64,000 bases of DNA from JAZIHH01 sp036678685 (GCA_036678685.1 JAZIHH010000001.1:124001-188000), one strand, 5' to 3'. Shown: positions 35,174 to 44,047, numbered from the stretch's first letter. The notes: a model not told the origin generated them from the sequence alone. Translations and numbers: made by a program.

Positions 35174-35202
35174 TTGCATTATTTATTCTTTTCGTGTATA
35201 TT
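35174..35202 (+). promoter_or_regulatory. Promoter of the pspC-like operon
   Basis: TTGCAT (35174-35179), 17-bp spacer, TATATT (35197-35202), 34 bp ahead of the TTG start. The ISLre2 element ends only 16 bp upstream of the -35 box, so any upstream activator site would have been displaced. Confidence 0.65.
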
Positions 35203-35236
35203 GAAACTTGGAAGGTTCCGGAAAGGAGGAAATAAT

Positions 35237-35662
35237 TTGAACCGTTTATACCGCCCCACCCACGACCGGATCATCGGCGGGGTTGCCGCCGGGCTGGCCG
35301 ATTATTTTAATGTTGATCCGGTACTAATCCGCTTGTTATGGGTTTTCTCCCTTTTTTTCGGCGGCGCAGGTTTTTTTGCCTATCTCATCGCCTGGATCAT
35401 CATCCCGGAAGCGCCGGCCGGCGCTCCAAACAAGGAAACGGAAGCCGTTGCTCCCACCGGAGAAAAAGAATCGCAAAACCCGGCCCCTTCCCGGGCAAGC
35501 AGTGATAAAACCCGTAACGCCGGTTTGATACTAATCGGCCTGGGAATTATCTTTCTGGTCCGGCAATTTATTCCCTACTATTACTTTTACCGGTTTTCCT
35601 TGCCGGTCTTACTTATTCTTTTGGGGTTTTTCTTTCTAATCCGCGGAGGGAAGGAGAGGTGA
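35237..35662 (+). CDS. PspC-domain envelope protein
   Basis: The 141-residue protein has the PspC domain at 1-60: 'LYRPTHDRIIGGVAAGLADYF', 'VDPVLIRLLWVFSLFFGGAGFFAYLIAWIIIPE'-type transmembrane core. A hydrophilic linker follows, then a second membrane hairpin (about 90-138). PspC-like proteins sense or relay membrane stress. The start is TTG at 35237, 7 nt after AAAGGAGG; the open frame upstream runs into the IS element and is not used. The LiaF-like gene begins 4 bp after its stop. Confidence 0.85.
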   Translation: MNRLYRPTHDRIIGGVAAGLADYFNVDPVLIRLLWVFSLFFGGAGFFAYLIAWIIIPEAPAGAPNKETEAVAPTGEKESQNPAPSRASSDKTRNAGLILIGLGIIFLVRQFIPYYYFYRFSLPVLLILLGFFFLIRGGKER

Positions 35663-35666
35663 CGAA

Positions 35667-36581
35667 ATGAAATTAAGCACCTTTTTCTCCGGCCTGCTTT
35701 TGGTTTTTGCCGGCACCGTACTGTTCCTCTTTAATCTGGGCTACGTCTCTGGAAAAATGGTTATTCATCTCCTTCGCTGGTGGCCGGTACTGCTTATTAT
35801 TACCGGCCTCTGCCTGCTGTGGCAAGGAAAGATTCCGCGTCTCCTGGGTTTTGGGATTGGTATTGTTCTCTTCAGCGTTACCGTCCTCTTCTTCCTTATG
35901 CAGCGGGCCACTCATCCGGAAGTCCCCGGTAGAGAACTTATCCAGATAAGCCGCAGAGACTATCCGGGTTTGTCCGCCGCCCAGTTGGAAATGACTTTTA
36001 GCGGCGGCGAGTTGTATATCAATCCCGGCGCCCGCCCCGGCCAATGGCTGGAGGCGGACATAACAGGTCTTCCCGTAACTACGGATAAGAAAAGAACCGG
36101 CCACCGCCTGGATCTAAAAATTAAGCAGGTGGTAACAGGTAAAAAATTTTCCGCTTTCGATCGGGAAAATATCTGGACTTTGCATCTCTATCCGGATTTA
36201 CCCTGGGATCTCTTTATCAACGCCGGGGCGGTTAGAGGCCGTTTGGACTTGACCGGCATCCAACTGGGGAGACTTAACCTCGCCTCCGGGGCCGGCGATC
36301 TCGAAATCGTGCTGGGCGATAATGGCGCCAATGTCCCGGTTAAGATTGAAGCCGGCGCTTCCAATATCATCGTCCATGTTCCCAAAGACGCCGGGATCCA
36401 GGTGCACCTGAGGGGCGCCCTCACCCATACCAACCTTCCGGAACTGGGCTGGTTATTCGGGGATAAGAAATATAAAACCCCCAATTATGATGAAGCGGAG
36501 CAACGTTTTAACCTGGATCTGCATCTTGCCGTCGGCCGGTTCACGTTGGAACTAATCTCCCACGAAACAGAAGGAAGATAA
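35667..36581 (+). CDS. LiaF/toast-rack-type membrane protein
   Basis: The 304-residue protein has a membrane part of about four segments in residues 1-85 ('HLLRWWPVLLIITGLCLLW' is the LiaF-like/DUF5668 signature). The extracytoplasmic part (about 95-304) is a beta-rich toast-rack-type domain with repeated Gly/Asp turns ('GAGDLEIVLGDNG', 'EAGASNIIVHVPKDAG'). The pair PspC plus LiaF-like suggests sensing of envelope stress such as cell-wall-active antibiotics, by analogy. No two-component system is adjacent. It is translationally linked to the PspC gene. Confidence 0.75.
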   Translation: MKLSTFFSGLLLVFAGTVLFLFNLGYVSGKMVIHLLRWWPVLLIITGLCLLWQGKIPRLLGFGIGIVLFSVTVLFFLMQRATHPEVPGRELIQISRRDYPGLSAAQLEMTFSGGELYINPGARPGQWLEADITGLPVTTDKKRTGHRLDLKIKQVVTGKKFSAFDRENIWTLHLYPDLPWDLFINAGAVRGRLDLTGIQLGRLNLASGAGDLEIVLGDNGANVPVKIEAGASNIIVHVPKDAGIQVHLRGALTHTNLPELGWLFGDKKYKTPNYDEAEQRFNLDLHLAVGRFTLELISHETEGR

Positions 36582-36629
36582 AGCCGCACCATCTAAGCTT
36601 GGCGGAAACAACTTTTCTTCCCTTGCCTT

Positions 36630-36660
36630 GTAAAAAAACAGCCGGGTAACCCCGGCTGTT
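36630..36660 (-). terminator. Terminator of degV
   Basis: Stem AACAGCCGGG/CCCGGCTGTT (36637-36660) followed on the minus strand by TTTTTTTAC. It overlaps the degV stop codon (36659-36661). Confidence 0.85.
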
Positions 36661-37531
36661 AACATAGGCTCTTGTCGGTGACTGTCAAGGAGAACACTTT
36701 CGGGCCCGCATGACAGCCGACGGTGGGAGAGATCCGGCATCTAATGAGTTGAAGCGGTCTGCCGCTCTCGATTTTTTTATAGATTGTTTCCACGTTCTCT
36801 TTCATGCCCTCATCACCCCAGCTCAAGGATAAAACAGGTTGCCGGCATTTTTCGATCCCGTCCAGCGCCAACCGGCTCATCCTTTCGAGCAGGGCTTTTT
36901 GCCCCCGCACTTTATCAAGGGGGGTAATTTCTCCGTTTCTAAGGGTCAGAATGGGCTTTATATTCAACAACCCGGCGGCAAAACCTTTGGCCCGACCCAC
37001 TCTGCCGTTTTTAATCAGGTACTCCATGGTCTCCACGGTGAAAATTTCTAAAATAGCATCGTTTCGTTGCGCCAAATTTTCCACAAAGGCCTTTACTTCC
37101 TCTCTGTCCGCCCCTTTCCTGATCTTTTCCGCCGCCAAATAAACAAAGAGCCCTAGCGCCGGTCCCACCTGTCCGGTATCAACAGTGATAATATCCATGT
37201 TTTCCAGCATTCCCGCCGCCACGTTTGCCGCTTGCAGCGTTCCACTCATTTTAGAAGAAATATGCAGCGAAAAAATCGTCGTGTACCCTTCTTCCCCCAA
37301 CCGTTGGTAGATTTCTAAAAAATCTTTGGTCTGGGGTTGCGTGGTTCTGGGCAAGATATCCGGATTTTCCGTCATCTTTTGGTAAAATTGAGCGTGGTCA
37401 ATCGTCACCTGATCGGTATATTCCTCGTCGCCGAAATGCACTTTCATGCTGGCCAAAGCAATTTTATAATCCTTTAACATCTCCGGCGGCAGATCACACG
37501 TGGTATCTGTTACCAGGCCGATTTTACCCAA
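36659..37531 (-). CDS. DegV family fatty-acid-binding protein
   Basis: The 290-residue protein has the EDD fold: 'IGLVTDTTCDLPPEM' at the start, 'PRTTQPQTKDFLEIYQRL' and 'TTIFSLHISSKMSGTLQAA' lining the fatty-acid pocket, and 'TPLDKVRGQKAL' in the C-terminal domain. DegV/FakB proteins bring fatty acids to the kinase FakA; no fakA is in view. The start is TTG at 37531, 8 nt after AAGGAGGAG; the open frame reaches a GTG at 37552 upstream of that site. Confidence 0.92.
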   Translation of the reverse strand: MGKIGLVTDTTCDLPPEMLKDYKIALASMKVHFGDEEYTDQVTIDHAQFYQKMTENPDILPRTTQPQTKDFLEIYQRLGEEGYTTIFSLHISSKMSGTLQAANVAAGMLENMDIITVDTGQVGPALGLFVYLAAEKIRKGADREEVKAFVENLAQRNDAILEIFTVETMEYLIKNGRVGRAKGFAAGLLNIKPILTLRNGEITPLDKVRGQKALLERMSRLALDGIEKCRQPVLSLSWGDEGMKENVETIYKKIESGRPLQLIRCRISPTVGCHAGPKVFSLTVTDKSLC

Positions 37532-37649
37532 ACCCCTCTCCTCCTTTGTCACTTGGTCCTCTTTATATTCGCTCCCCGTTCTTCAATTCCTTTCCCTGAA
37601 CCATAATTTTGGAAAAAAGAAAAAAGAGTTCCCGCGGGAGGAAAGGGTG

Positions 37650-39293
37650 TTACCGAGAGAAAGGAAAACGCCATTCCCCCAGTTTATTGGTGTAGTATTC
37701 GGCGGCCAGCACTTCCGTGCCCTCGGCAATGACGTAATCGGTGGGCCCGTGGAAAACAACATTAATGTCCAGTATATCCCTGCTCCTTTGCGCCGTATAG
37801 ATCAAAACACCTTTTTCCCGGTTGTACGGGTTGGGCCAGATGGTAATCAGCCGCAGGTTGGAACCGTAATAAGTCTTACCGGCCACGACCCGTTGATCTT
37901 CAACGCGAAAAGGAAAAAGAGCCAGGTTTTCCCGGAGCCAAAGATTTCCTTCCATGGTACCGTAGACAATTAAAGAATTACCCGTTAAATCCCGGGCGAG
38001 CGCTTCCTTGTCAGTCAAGATCGGACTTCCCGGAAAAAACCTCTGTTGTATCTTTTCAACATAACAGTGAATTTCTTCTTCGGTCTCTTTATCTTCTTCA
38101 TTGGTGGGAACAATCAGAACAAGGTCATTCTCTCGCGGCAGAGCATTGATGGGACCGGTAAATTGTGTATCCAGCTTCAGACCTCCGCTTTTGATTCCCG
38201 CAAAAACATCAAGGAAGCGGGGATAAAAATCGACAAACGATGGATACTGGTCACGGTTTGCTTCATATTCCTCCAGGGCCTGACAAAGGTGTTCAATGTA
38301 AATAAATCCCGAGTATCTTTCGCTTTCCAGGGCTCTTCTTCCCTCCGCAGCCCCGTAAACATGGTGAATGAGCCGGGTGGTAACGGCGCGGATCAGGTGT
38401 TCGTTCACCGTAGTCTCCCACGTCCCGTAGGCCTGGGCCTCCATTTTTTTCGCAAGCGGCGGGAAAAGAGCCGAATGTTTATTTACTTCCGCCCGGAATT
38501 CTTCCGTGACGGGGTTGACAAAAGAATGACCAAATTCATGCCAGAGAAAAACCCGCAAATTTTGTTCTTCACCAAAGTAGGGAAGGCCGTTGCGAACCGT
38601 TTGCGGCCCGATAAGGCAGTAGATCTCCTTCCCCCCATCCTCTCGCTCAATATGCGGGCCATAGCCGCCACTAAAGAGAGGAACTAAAATGAGGGAATAT
38701 TTTTTTGCGCTCATGCCAAAGTAATCCTCGAGCAATTGGACATCATCGCCGATGTTCTTTTCGACACTCGTCTTTATCTGTTCGTAAAATGGTTGCTGCT
38801 CATGATAAAAATCCATAAAACGGGTGGTCTCGGCAAAATCCCGGAGAGCGTCGAGAAATTTGTCCAGTTTTTTCCGGCCGCCGGCTCTATCTATCAAGTA
38901 GGGAGAGAACGGTATTTCCTGGTTTAAAGCCGGCGGTGGGGAGAGATAAAGCATGGTGGCAGGGGGTGCGTCATAGGCAAAGGTCGACCGTTGGAGACCG
39001 AGAAACTTGAGCACAGGATGGGGAGTGCTCATGGCGTCAAGCATTCTTACCGCCCGGTGTCCCCGGTAGGGAGAAAACCACCGGTTTACGGCCTCCCGGT
39101 AAGGAAAATCCAGCCGGTTGACGGATGTCTGCCCACCAAAATCCGTCAGGCTCCACACAATACTTAACAGTTCCACACGGGGATCCACGGTAACCTCAAT
39201 TTCTCCGGCCTTCACCTTGGCCGCCGGATATATCAGGCAAAACAGATATAAGGTAAGAAGCGCGGAGGTAAACAAACTTTTTTTCCGTGCCAT
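37650..39293 (-). CDS. Secreted DUF4932-like protein with HExxH motif
   Basis: The 547-residue precursor has a signal peptide (residues 1-30, 'KKSLFTSALLTLYLFCLIYPAAKVKA' region). A long domain follows that contains 'HEFGHSF' near residue 252, with acidic and His residues downstream as in a zincin. I recall this arrangement from the DUF4932 family, whose activity is not known to me. Residues ~400-547 form a separate alpha/beta part ('NALPRENDLVLIVPTNEE', 'NSLIVYGTMEGN'). The ATG at 39293 follows AAGGAAAAGGAGAGG; the frame extends further upstream without a site. Peptidase function is inferred from the motif only. Confidence 0.7.
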   Translation of the reverse strand: MARKKSLFTSALLTLYLFCLIYPAAKVKAGEIEVTVDPRVELLSIVWSLTDFGGQTSVNRLDFPYREAVNRWFSPYRGHRAVRMLDAMSTPHPVLKFLGLQRSTFAYDAPPATMLYLSPPPALNQEIPFSPYLIDRAGGRKKLDKFLDALRDFAETTRFMDFYHEQQPFYEQIKTSVEKNIGDDVQLLEDYFGMSAKKYSLILVPLFSGGYGPHIEREDGGKEIYCLIGPQTVRNGLPYFGEEQNLRVFLWHEFGHSFVNPVTEEFRAEVNKHSALFPPLAKKMEAQAYGTWETTVNEHLIRAVTTRLIHHVYGAAEGRRALESERYSGFIYIEHLCQALEEYEANRDQYPSFVDFYPRFLDVFAGIKSGGLKLDTQFTGPINALPRENDLVLIVPTNEEDKETEEEIHCYVEKIQQRFFPGSPILTDKEALARDLTGNSLIVYGTMEGNLWLRENLALFPFRVEDQRVVAGKTYYGSNLRLITIWPNPYNREKGVLIYTAQRSRDILDINVVFHGPTDYVIAEGTEVLAAEYYTNKLGEWRFPFSR

Positions 39294-39411
39294 CTCCTCT
39301 CCTTTTCCTCCCTTTTCCTTTATTTTTAAGAGTACCGGAATCATCAGTCTCCGGCGCCTGTCTCGCGAAAACGGCAAATCCTATTTGTTTATTCCACTCA
39401 AGTAGTCCATA

Positions 39412-39666
39412 TTAGCACACCCGCGCCACGGCGTTGGGATTGACCGCCGGTTCCGGAGGCAACTTCCCGAACATGGGCCCCAATATGGGCGGATCTTCAC
39501 CGGGTTTTGCTCTGCTCGCACTCACACCCCATTTCAGCCAGTTTTCAAGTTGCCCGGAAAGTAATGTCCGTAGCCGGGATTGAAAGAACACAAAATTTGA
39601 GCATTCAGGGCAGGAAATAGAGAAGAGGAGAACCGCCTGCTCTGGGGGGAATTTCGTAGGTGACAT
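39412..39666 (-). CDS. Uncertain 84-residue frame after feoB
   Basis: An ATG two bases after the feoB stop opens an 84-codon frame with 'CPECSNF' (a possible CxxC metal pair) and a Pro-rich tail ('PPILGPMFGKLPPEP'). There is no Shine-Dalgarno, and I recognise no family. Small cysteine-rich proteins often follow feoB in Bacillota, but this one does not match them clearly. The rest of the 39294-39668 gap, between the secreted protein and this frame, shows nothing else. Confidence 0.3.
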   Translation of the reverse strand: MSPTKFPPEQAVLLFSISCPECSNFVFFQSRLRTLLSGQLENWLKWGVSASRAKPGEDPPILGPMFGKLPPEPAVNPNAVARVC

Positions 39667-39668
39667 TA

Positions 39669-41513
39669 CTAAAACCCGGAGATGGAACTGTTTCTTTCTG
39701 CGGGAAGCTCTTCAAACTCCTCCGCTTCAGCTTTTTCCGCCGCGGTCAAGCCCAGGACTACCGCAGCGGCAATCAGAACCACCGCCAGGGTGAGCGGGGA
39801 AAGGAACCGTTCCAGAGTCAGGTTGAGAAAGGTCCCGGCCGTCAGGGTGACCATCATCATGATCCCTACGGCTTTAACGGTATCCATGAGTCCCATTTCT
39901 TTAATAAAAACGGCAAAAGTGGCGGCGCAAGGAAAATAAAGCGTGAGAATGACGGTGGTAACCGTCAACTCGGAGGCGGACAAATTTAATGGTTCCAAAA
40001 GGGCTACAGCCATGTCCTTGCGGAGAAACCCAATCAACAAGGTGGAAATCACTTCCTCCGGCAAGCCCCATAATCCGCTAATCACCGGGCTTAGCAAACC
40101 GGCCGCCCAGTTGATAACCCCCAAAGCGTGTAAAAGATTGACCAACAACAAACCGCCAAAGACAAAGGGCAAGGCTTCGGCGAGAAATGACGTAATCCTC
40201 ATCTTCAGCTTTTTCAATTGCACGGCCGGCCGGGGCAAACGGTAGGGGGGGATCTCCATCAATAACGAGGGCGTATATCCCTCCACAAAACGGTTGCCGA
40301 GAAGCCCCAGCACTGTCCAGGTGAAAAAGAGAAAAGCCAAAATCACCAGCAAATATGCGGCCCCGTGGCGACCAACCAAACCCATAATAATCGACAACTG
40401 GGCCATGCAGGGAATTCCAATCGCCATCAAGACCCCGGCGATAAACTTTTCCCGGCGGCTTTCCAAATTGCGCAGGGCAAGAATTCCCGGGACATTACAG
40501 CCAAAAGCCAGCACCAGGGGAACAATGGCGAACCCGTGCAGGCCAATCCGGTGCATTATCCGGTCCACCAGCACCGCCAACCGGGGAAGGTAACCGAAAT
40601 CCTCCAAAAAACCGAGGATAAAATAGAAAATTGTCAGGTAGGGGAGAACCACTCCCAGGGCAACGTAAACCCCGGTCGTCAGCAACCCGAGGGATTCTTC
40701 CAAATTCACGGTGCCGTCCACCAGTTTGCCAAGGAAAATCTCATGCCACAGACCTTCTCCACCCAAAAAAACGCTGAGTTTTTGCATAACCGGAAGATAC
40801 CAACGGGTCAACAAGGCTTCCATCGCGTCGCTTAAGAATTTACCAAGATAGACGATGAAAAAAACCGTGGCGAGCAGGACCAAACCACCGGTAATAAATC
40901 CATGCACCGGATGAAAACTGAAAGTCTGTAATTTCTCGAGAAAAGTCGGATGCCGGTGGGTAAGAACTTGCACCTCACGCACGATTAACCCGATCCGCTT
41001 CCAACGCTCTTCCGGTCGGACGGAAGTAAAAGGAGGAATCCGCGCCTCCGCCAGCCGGTCGACCATCGTATTCAATCCTTCACTGGTGACGGCGGTAACG
41101 GGGATAACAGGTACGCCCAGATACTTTTCTAATTTCTCCGGATTAATCTTTATTCCCTTCTGTTTGGCTTCGTCCCAAAAATTCAACGCTACCAGCATTG
41201 GTTTTTGCACGGTGGCCAGTTGAAGGGTGAGGTTCAAATTGCGCTCCAAATTTGTGGCATCCACCACATTGATGATCACATCACCATAATCCAGCATTCT
41301 GACAGCCACCCGTTCGGCCTCGCAGTTGGGCTCCATACTGTACATGCCCGGAACATCAATCACTTCATGCTGTTCTTCGCCTTTACGCAAATAACCCCGG
41401 TAAAACTCGACAGTTGTCCCGGGGTAATTGGAGGTGGTTACTCTTAAACCGGTAAGTTGGGAAAAGATTAAACTTTTTCCCACATTGGGATTGCCGACAA
41501 GTAATATTCTCAT
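39669..41513 (-). CDS. feoB: Ferrous iron transporter FeoB
   Basis: The 614-residue protein has the N-terminal G domain, 'GNPNVGKSLIFSQLTG' (G1), 'DVPGMYSM' (G3) and 'NFWDEA' (G4), and the membrane domain with paired Gate motifs ('PYLTIFYFILGFLEDFGYLPR', 'GCNVPGILALRNLESRREKF', 'FPCAATFAV'). It imports Fe2+ across the cytoplasmic membrane. Its ATG overlaps the feoA stop as ATGA, so translation is coupled. The size is slightly below the usual ~650-700, with a short C-terminus. The stop is TAG followed at once by TAA. Confidence 0.95.
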   Translation of the reverse strand: MRILLVGNPNVGKSLIFSQLTGLRVTTSNYPGTTVEFYRGYLRKGEEQHEVIDVPGMYSMEPNCEAERVAVRMLDYGDVIINVVDATNLERNLNLTLQLATVQKPMLVALNFWDEAKQKGIKINPEKLEKYLGVPVIPVTAVTSEGLNTMVDRLAEARIPPFTSVRPEERWKRIGLIVREVQVLTHRHPTFLEKLQTFSFHPVHGFITGGLVLLATVFFIVYLGKFLSDAMEALLTRWYLPVMQKLSVFLGGEGLWHEIFLGKLVDGTVNLEESLGLLTTGVYVALGVVLPYLTIFYFILGFLEDFGYLPRLAVLVDRIMHRIGLHGFAIVPLVLAFGCNVPGILALRNLESRREKFIAGVLMAIGIPCMAQLSIIMGLVGRHGAAYLLVILAFLFFTWTVLGLLGNRFVEGYTPSLLMEIPPYRLPRPAVQLKKLKMRITSFLAEALPFVFGGLLLVNLLHALGVINWAAGLLSPVISGLWGLPEEVISTLLIGFLRKDMAVALLEPLNLSASELTVTTVILTLYFPCAATFAVFIKEMGLMDTVKAVGIMMMVTLTAGTFLNLTLERFLSPLTLAVVLIAAAVVLGLTAAEKAEAEEFEELPAERNSSISGF

Positions 41514-41758
41514 CCCTGTTCCACCTCTACCCAGATTCTTTTCGTTTTTCCGTAACCCACCGCCAACTGTCCTCCAGCCACGTTAATGATGGTGGGCCCC
41601 CGGCCAAAGATCGTGCTGACCTTGGTCACGGTCGCCCCGGGATAAATGCCCAAAGCTTCCAAATGCCGTCTCATCCCCAGCCCGCCGTCGATTCTTACGA
41701 CCCGTGCCGTTTGTCCCCGCGGGAGGTCCGCCAAGGTGACAAGCGCTTTATTATTCAT
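41510..41758 (-). CDS. feoA: Ferrous iron transport protein FeoA
   Basis: The 82-residue SH3-like protein has 'TLADLPRGQTARVVRIDGGLGMRRHLEALGIYPGATV'-type FeoA core with 'GRGPTIINVAGGQLAVG'. It assists FeoB, and acts in the cytoplasm. The ATG at 41758 follows AAGGTG; a TTG 18 bp upstream is less likely. The promoter and DtxR-like operator lie about 120 bp upstream. Confidence 0.93.
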   Translation of the reverse strand: MNNKALVTLADLPRGQTARVVRIDGGLGMRRHLEALGIYPGATVTKVSTIFGRGPTIINVAGGQLAVGYGKTKRIWVEVEQG

Positions 41759-41879
41759 TATATATTTCACCTTCAATCACTATTCCGTTGCGATCCGGCC
41801 TGGCGCAGAGAGCATCCCGGTCAACAAGGGAGGGTGCCGGGAGGTAAAAGCGGATGAAACAAGGAAACCTGCGCACCAA

Positions 41880-41895
41880 GTTAGACATGTCTAAC
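41880..41895 (-). promoter_or_regulatory. DtxR/MntR-like operator of feoAB
   Basis: A perfect 16-bp palindrome, GTTAGACATGTCTAAC, lies just 3 bp downstream of the feoAB -10 box, where a repressor would block initiation. Its TTAGAC/GTCTAA halves resemble sites of iron- or manganese-responsive DtxR-family repressors. It fits iron control of Feo. The exact regulator is not encoded in the window. Confidence 0.65.
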
Positions 41896-41898
41896 GTA

Positions 41899-41927
41899 AT
41901 CTTACATTTTCCTTTTTTTCTTGTCAA
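41899..41927 (-). promoter_or_regulatory. Promoter of feoAB
   Basis: Minus-strand TTGACA (41922-41927), 17-bp spacer, TAAGAT (41899-41904), directly upstream of the palindromic operator. Confidence 0.75.
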
Positions 41928-41938
41928 TTTAAGAATTT

Positions 41939-41966
41939 GTAAAAAACCGCCGGACGGCGGCGGTGA
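41939..41966 (-). terminator. Terminator of prc
   Basis: Stem CCGCCG-TC-CGGCGG followed on the minus strand by TTTTTT, 15-40 bp after the prc stop codon. Confidence 0.7.
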
Positions 41967-41980
41967 GTTGCCAAGACCTA

Positions 41981-44047
41981 TTACCGGTATAAATTTACCA
42001 GGTCCGCGAGGACACACGCGGCCTCACCTACCGCCATGTCCCTTTGGAGCCGCTCGTACCAGTCCTGCAGTTTTTCTTCGCTAACCCCCGAGCTTCCCGG
42101 GAGGCCAAAAACCCGCCAGCCCGTTCGAAACTGGAGTTGCTGAAATTCTTCCCGTTCTTGGCGGCGCCTTTCTTGTTCCGCCAGGAAAGCGTCGAATTTT
42201 AAAGACTGGCTGGTATTTTCCTGCTGTTTTTTTACTTTATCGACATAGGCAACAACCTGCCGGAAGAATTCTTCCTCTTGCACCCGCCGGCTGCTTTTTT
42301 TCTGCAAGGCGGCCGGGTCGAACCGGACGGGCCATTGCTCATAAGGAACAGGCGCGATTGCCTCCCCGGGCAGGGCGTATTCCAGCGGCCTTTCACCAAT
42401 TTCGATATAGCCGTAGGGATCGGGGAGGAGAATATCCGGGGTTACCCCTTGGTATTGAATCGGCTCGCCGCTTACACGGTAGAACTGTTGAATGGTCAGT
42501 TTCAAAGAGCCAAGAGGGGCTAAATCCCTTGCTCCGGCCGTTACATACTGGTCCAGGTCAACAATGGTTTGAATGCTTCCCTTGCCGAAGGTCCGGTTGC
42601 CGACAATAACCGCCCGCTTGTAATCTTGTAAAACAGCGGCTAAAATCTCTGCCGCCGAGGCTGTAAAACTGTTCACCAGGACTACCATCGGCCTGTCATA
42701 AACAACCCCGGCCTGGTAATCCAGATAAACGTCGACCCGCTCCTTATTTTTAACCTGAAGCAAAGGTCCGGTGTCAATGAAGAACCCGGCAATTTGCAAG
42801 GCATCCGTAAACGAACCGCCGCCGTTGTCCCGCAGATCAAGAAGAAGACCGTCCACTTTCTCTTCCTTCATTTTCTCCAGGATTTTCTTCATGTCGCCGG
42901 CGGCATTTCGCCCTTCCGGATGACGAAAGTCACGGTAAAAGGAAGGAAGATAAATATAGCCGAATTTTCCGGCCGGCTCCTCCCGGACCAGCACCGCCGG
43001 CCGGGCGTAAGCCTCTTCCAGCACCACTATATCCCGGATCAGTTCAATCGTGGTGATATGACCCTCGGGTTTTCTCACCGTCAAACTGACTTTAGTTCCC
43101 TTTTCCCCCCGGATGTATCTGACAGCCTGGGTCACTTTCATGTTATATAGATCAACCGGCTCTTTCCCCTCTTCCGCCACTTTCATGATAATATCACCGG
43201 GTTTCAATTCCCCCTGGCGCCAGGCCGCGCCGCCGGGAATCAACTCCACCACCTTGATGTATTCGCCTTCTTCCTGAAGGAGGGCTCCGATTCCCTCCAG
43301 TGTTCCGGTCATTTCAATATCAAAATCCTCTCTTCTTTCGGGAGTAAAATAGGTGGTGTGAGGATCAAAGCTCCCGGTTACCGCGTTTAAATAACGGGAA
43401 ACCGCCTCCGCTTCCGCATCTTCCCGCATCCTTTCCAATGTTCGCCGGAGGCTCTTTCTTACTTCCTCCCGGGCTTGCCGTTCTATCTCATCGTCAAGAG
43501 AATCCGGGACCGGTTCCCCGTCCTCACCGGCCGCGAGATTCAAATAAACCATTAAAGTCTGGTATTTAAGCATTTTCCGCCATAACTCCCGCTGTTCCCG
43601 GTGATCCCGGGGGTAACCCCTTTTTTCCGCGTCAAGCTCCAGGGTTTCCTCGACAAAAAAATCAAAGGGTTCCGCCAAAATCTCCTCGGTCATTGTTTGC
43701 ACTTCCTGAATCCTGCGGTCGAGAAGGGCGGTGGCAAAATTCAGCAACCGTCCGGTTCCTTCCTGGAGTTCTTGGCCGATCGTCGTTTCAAAGGCCCGTA
43801 ATTCTTCGATATCAGAAGCAAGAAAAAATCTTTTGTCCGGATCAAGGTTCTTAAGGTACAATTGGAAAACATCCTTGGCAAATTCTTGATCCGTAAGCTT
43901 TCTGGGCCGGTAATGCCATTCTTCGAGAAGGCGCCAGCTCAATCCGGTCAACAGTTGATAACGGTCCAGGCTCCAGCCGGCCGGCGCGACGGTCACCAGG
44001 AAAAGCAGGAGGAAAAAACCGGTTGCTTTCAGTAAATGTTTTCGCAT
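41981..44047 (-). CDS. prc: Tail-specific carboxy-terminal processing protease (Prc/Tsp type, S41)
   Basis: The 688-residue secreted protease has a signal peptide (residues 1-26), the N-terminal helical domain seen in Tsp (about 30-230, 'NLDPDKRFFLASDIEEL'), a PDZ domain (about 235-330, 'PGGAAWRQGELKPGDIIMKV') and the S41 catalytic core. The Ser in 'NSFTASAAEI' (about 464) and Lys in 'TFGKGSI' (about 489) are 25 residues apart, as in Tsp. The C-terminal extra domain (DUF3340-like, about 560-688) is also present. This large architecture is usual in Gram-negative bacteria; Gram-positive CtpA is shorter. It degrades or trims envelope proteins. The ATG follows AAGGAG. Confidence 0.9.
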   Translation of the reverse strand: MRKHLLKATGFFLLLFLVTVAPAGWSLDRYQLLTGLSWRLLEEWHYRPRKLTDQEFAKDVFQLYLKNLDPDKRFFLASDIEELRAFETTIGQELQEGTGRLLNFATALLDRRIQEVQTMTEEILAEPFDFFVEETLELDAEKRGYPRDHREQRELWRKMLKYQTLMVYLNLAAGEDGEPVPDSLDDEIERQAREEVRKSLRRTLERMREDAEAEAVSRYLNAVTGSFDPHTTYFTPERREDFDIEMTGTLEGIGALLQEEGEYIKVVELIPGGAAWRQGELKPGDIIMKVAEEGKEPVDLYNMKVTQAVRYIRGEKGTKVSLTVRKPEGHITTIELIRDIVVLEEAYARPAVLVREEPAGKFGYIYLPSFYRDFRHPEGRNAAGDMKKILEKMKEEKVDGLLLDLRDNGGGSFTDALQIAGFFIDTGPLLQVKNKERVDVYLDYQAGVVYDRPMVVLVNSFTASAAEILAAVLQDYKRAVIVGNRTFGKGSIQTIVDLDQYVTAGARDLAPLGSLKLTIQQFYRVSGEPIQYQGVTPDILLPDPYGYIEIGERPLEYALPGEAIAPVPYEQWPVRFDPAALQKKSSRRVQEEEFFRQVVAYVDKVKKQQENTSQSLKFDAFLAEQERRRQEREEFQQLQFRTGWRVFGLPGSSGVSEEKLQDWYERLQRDMAVGEAACVLADLVNLYR

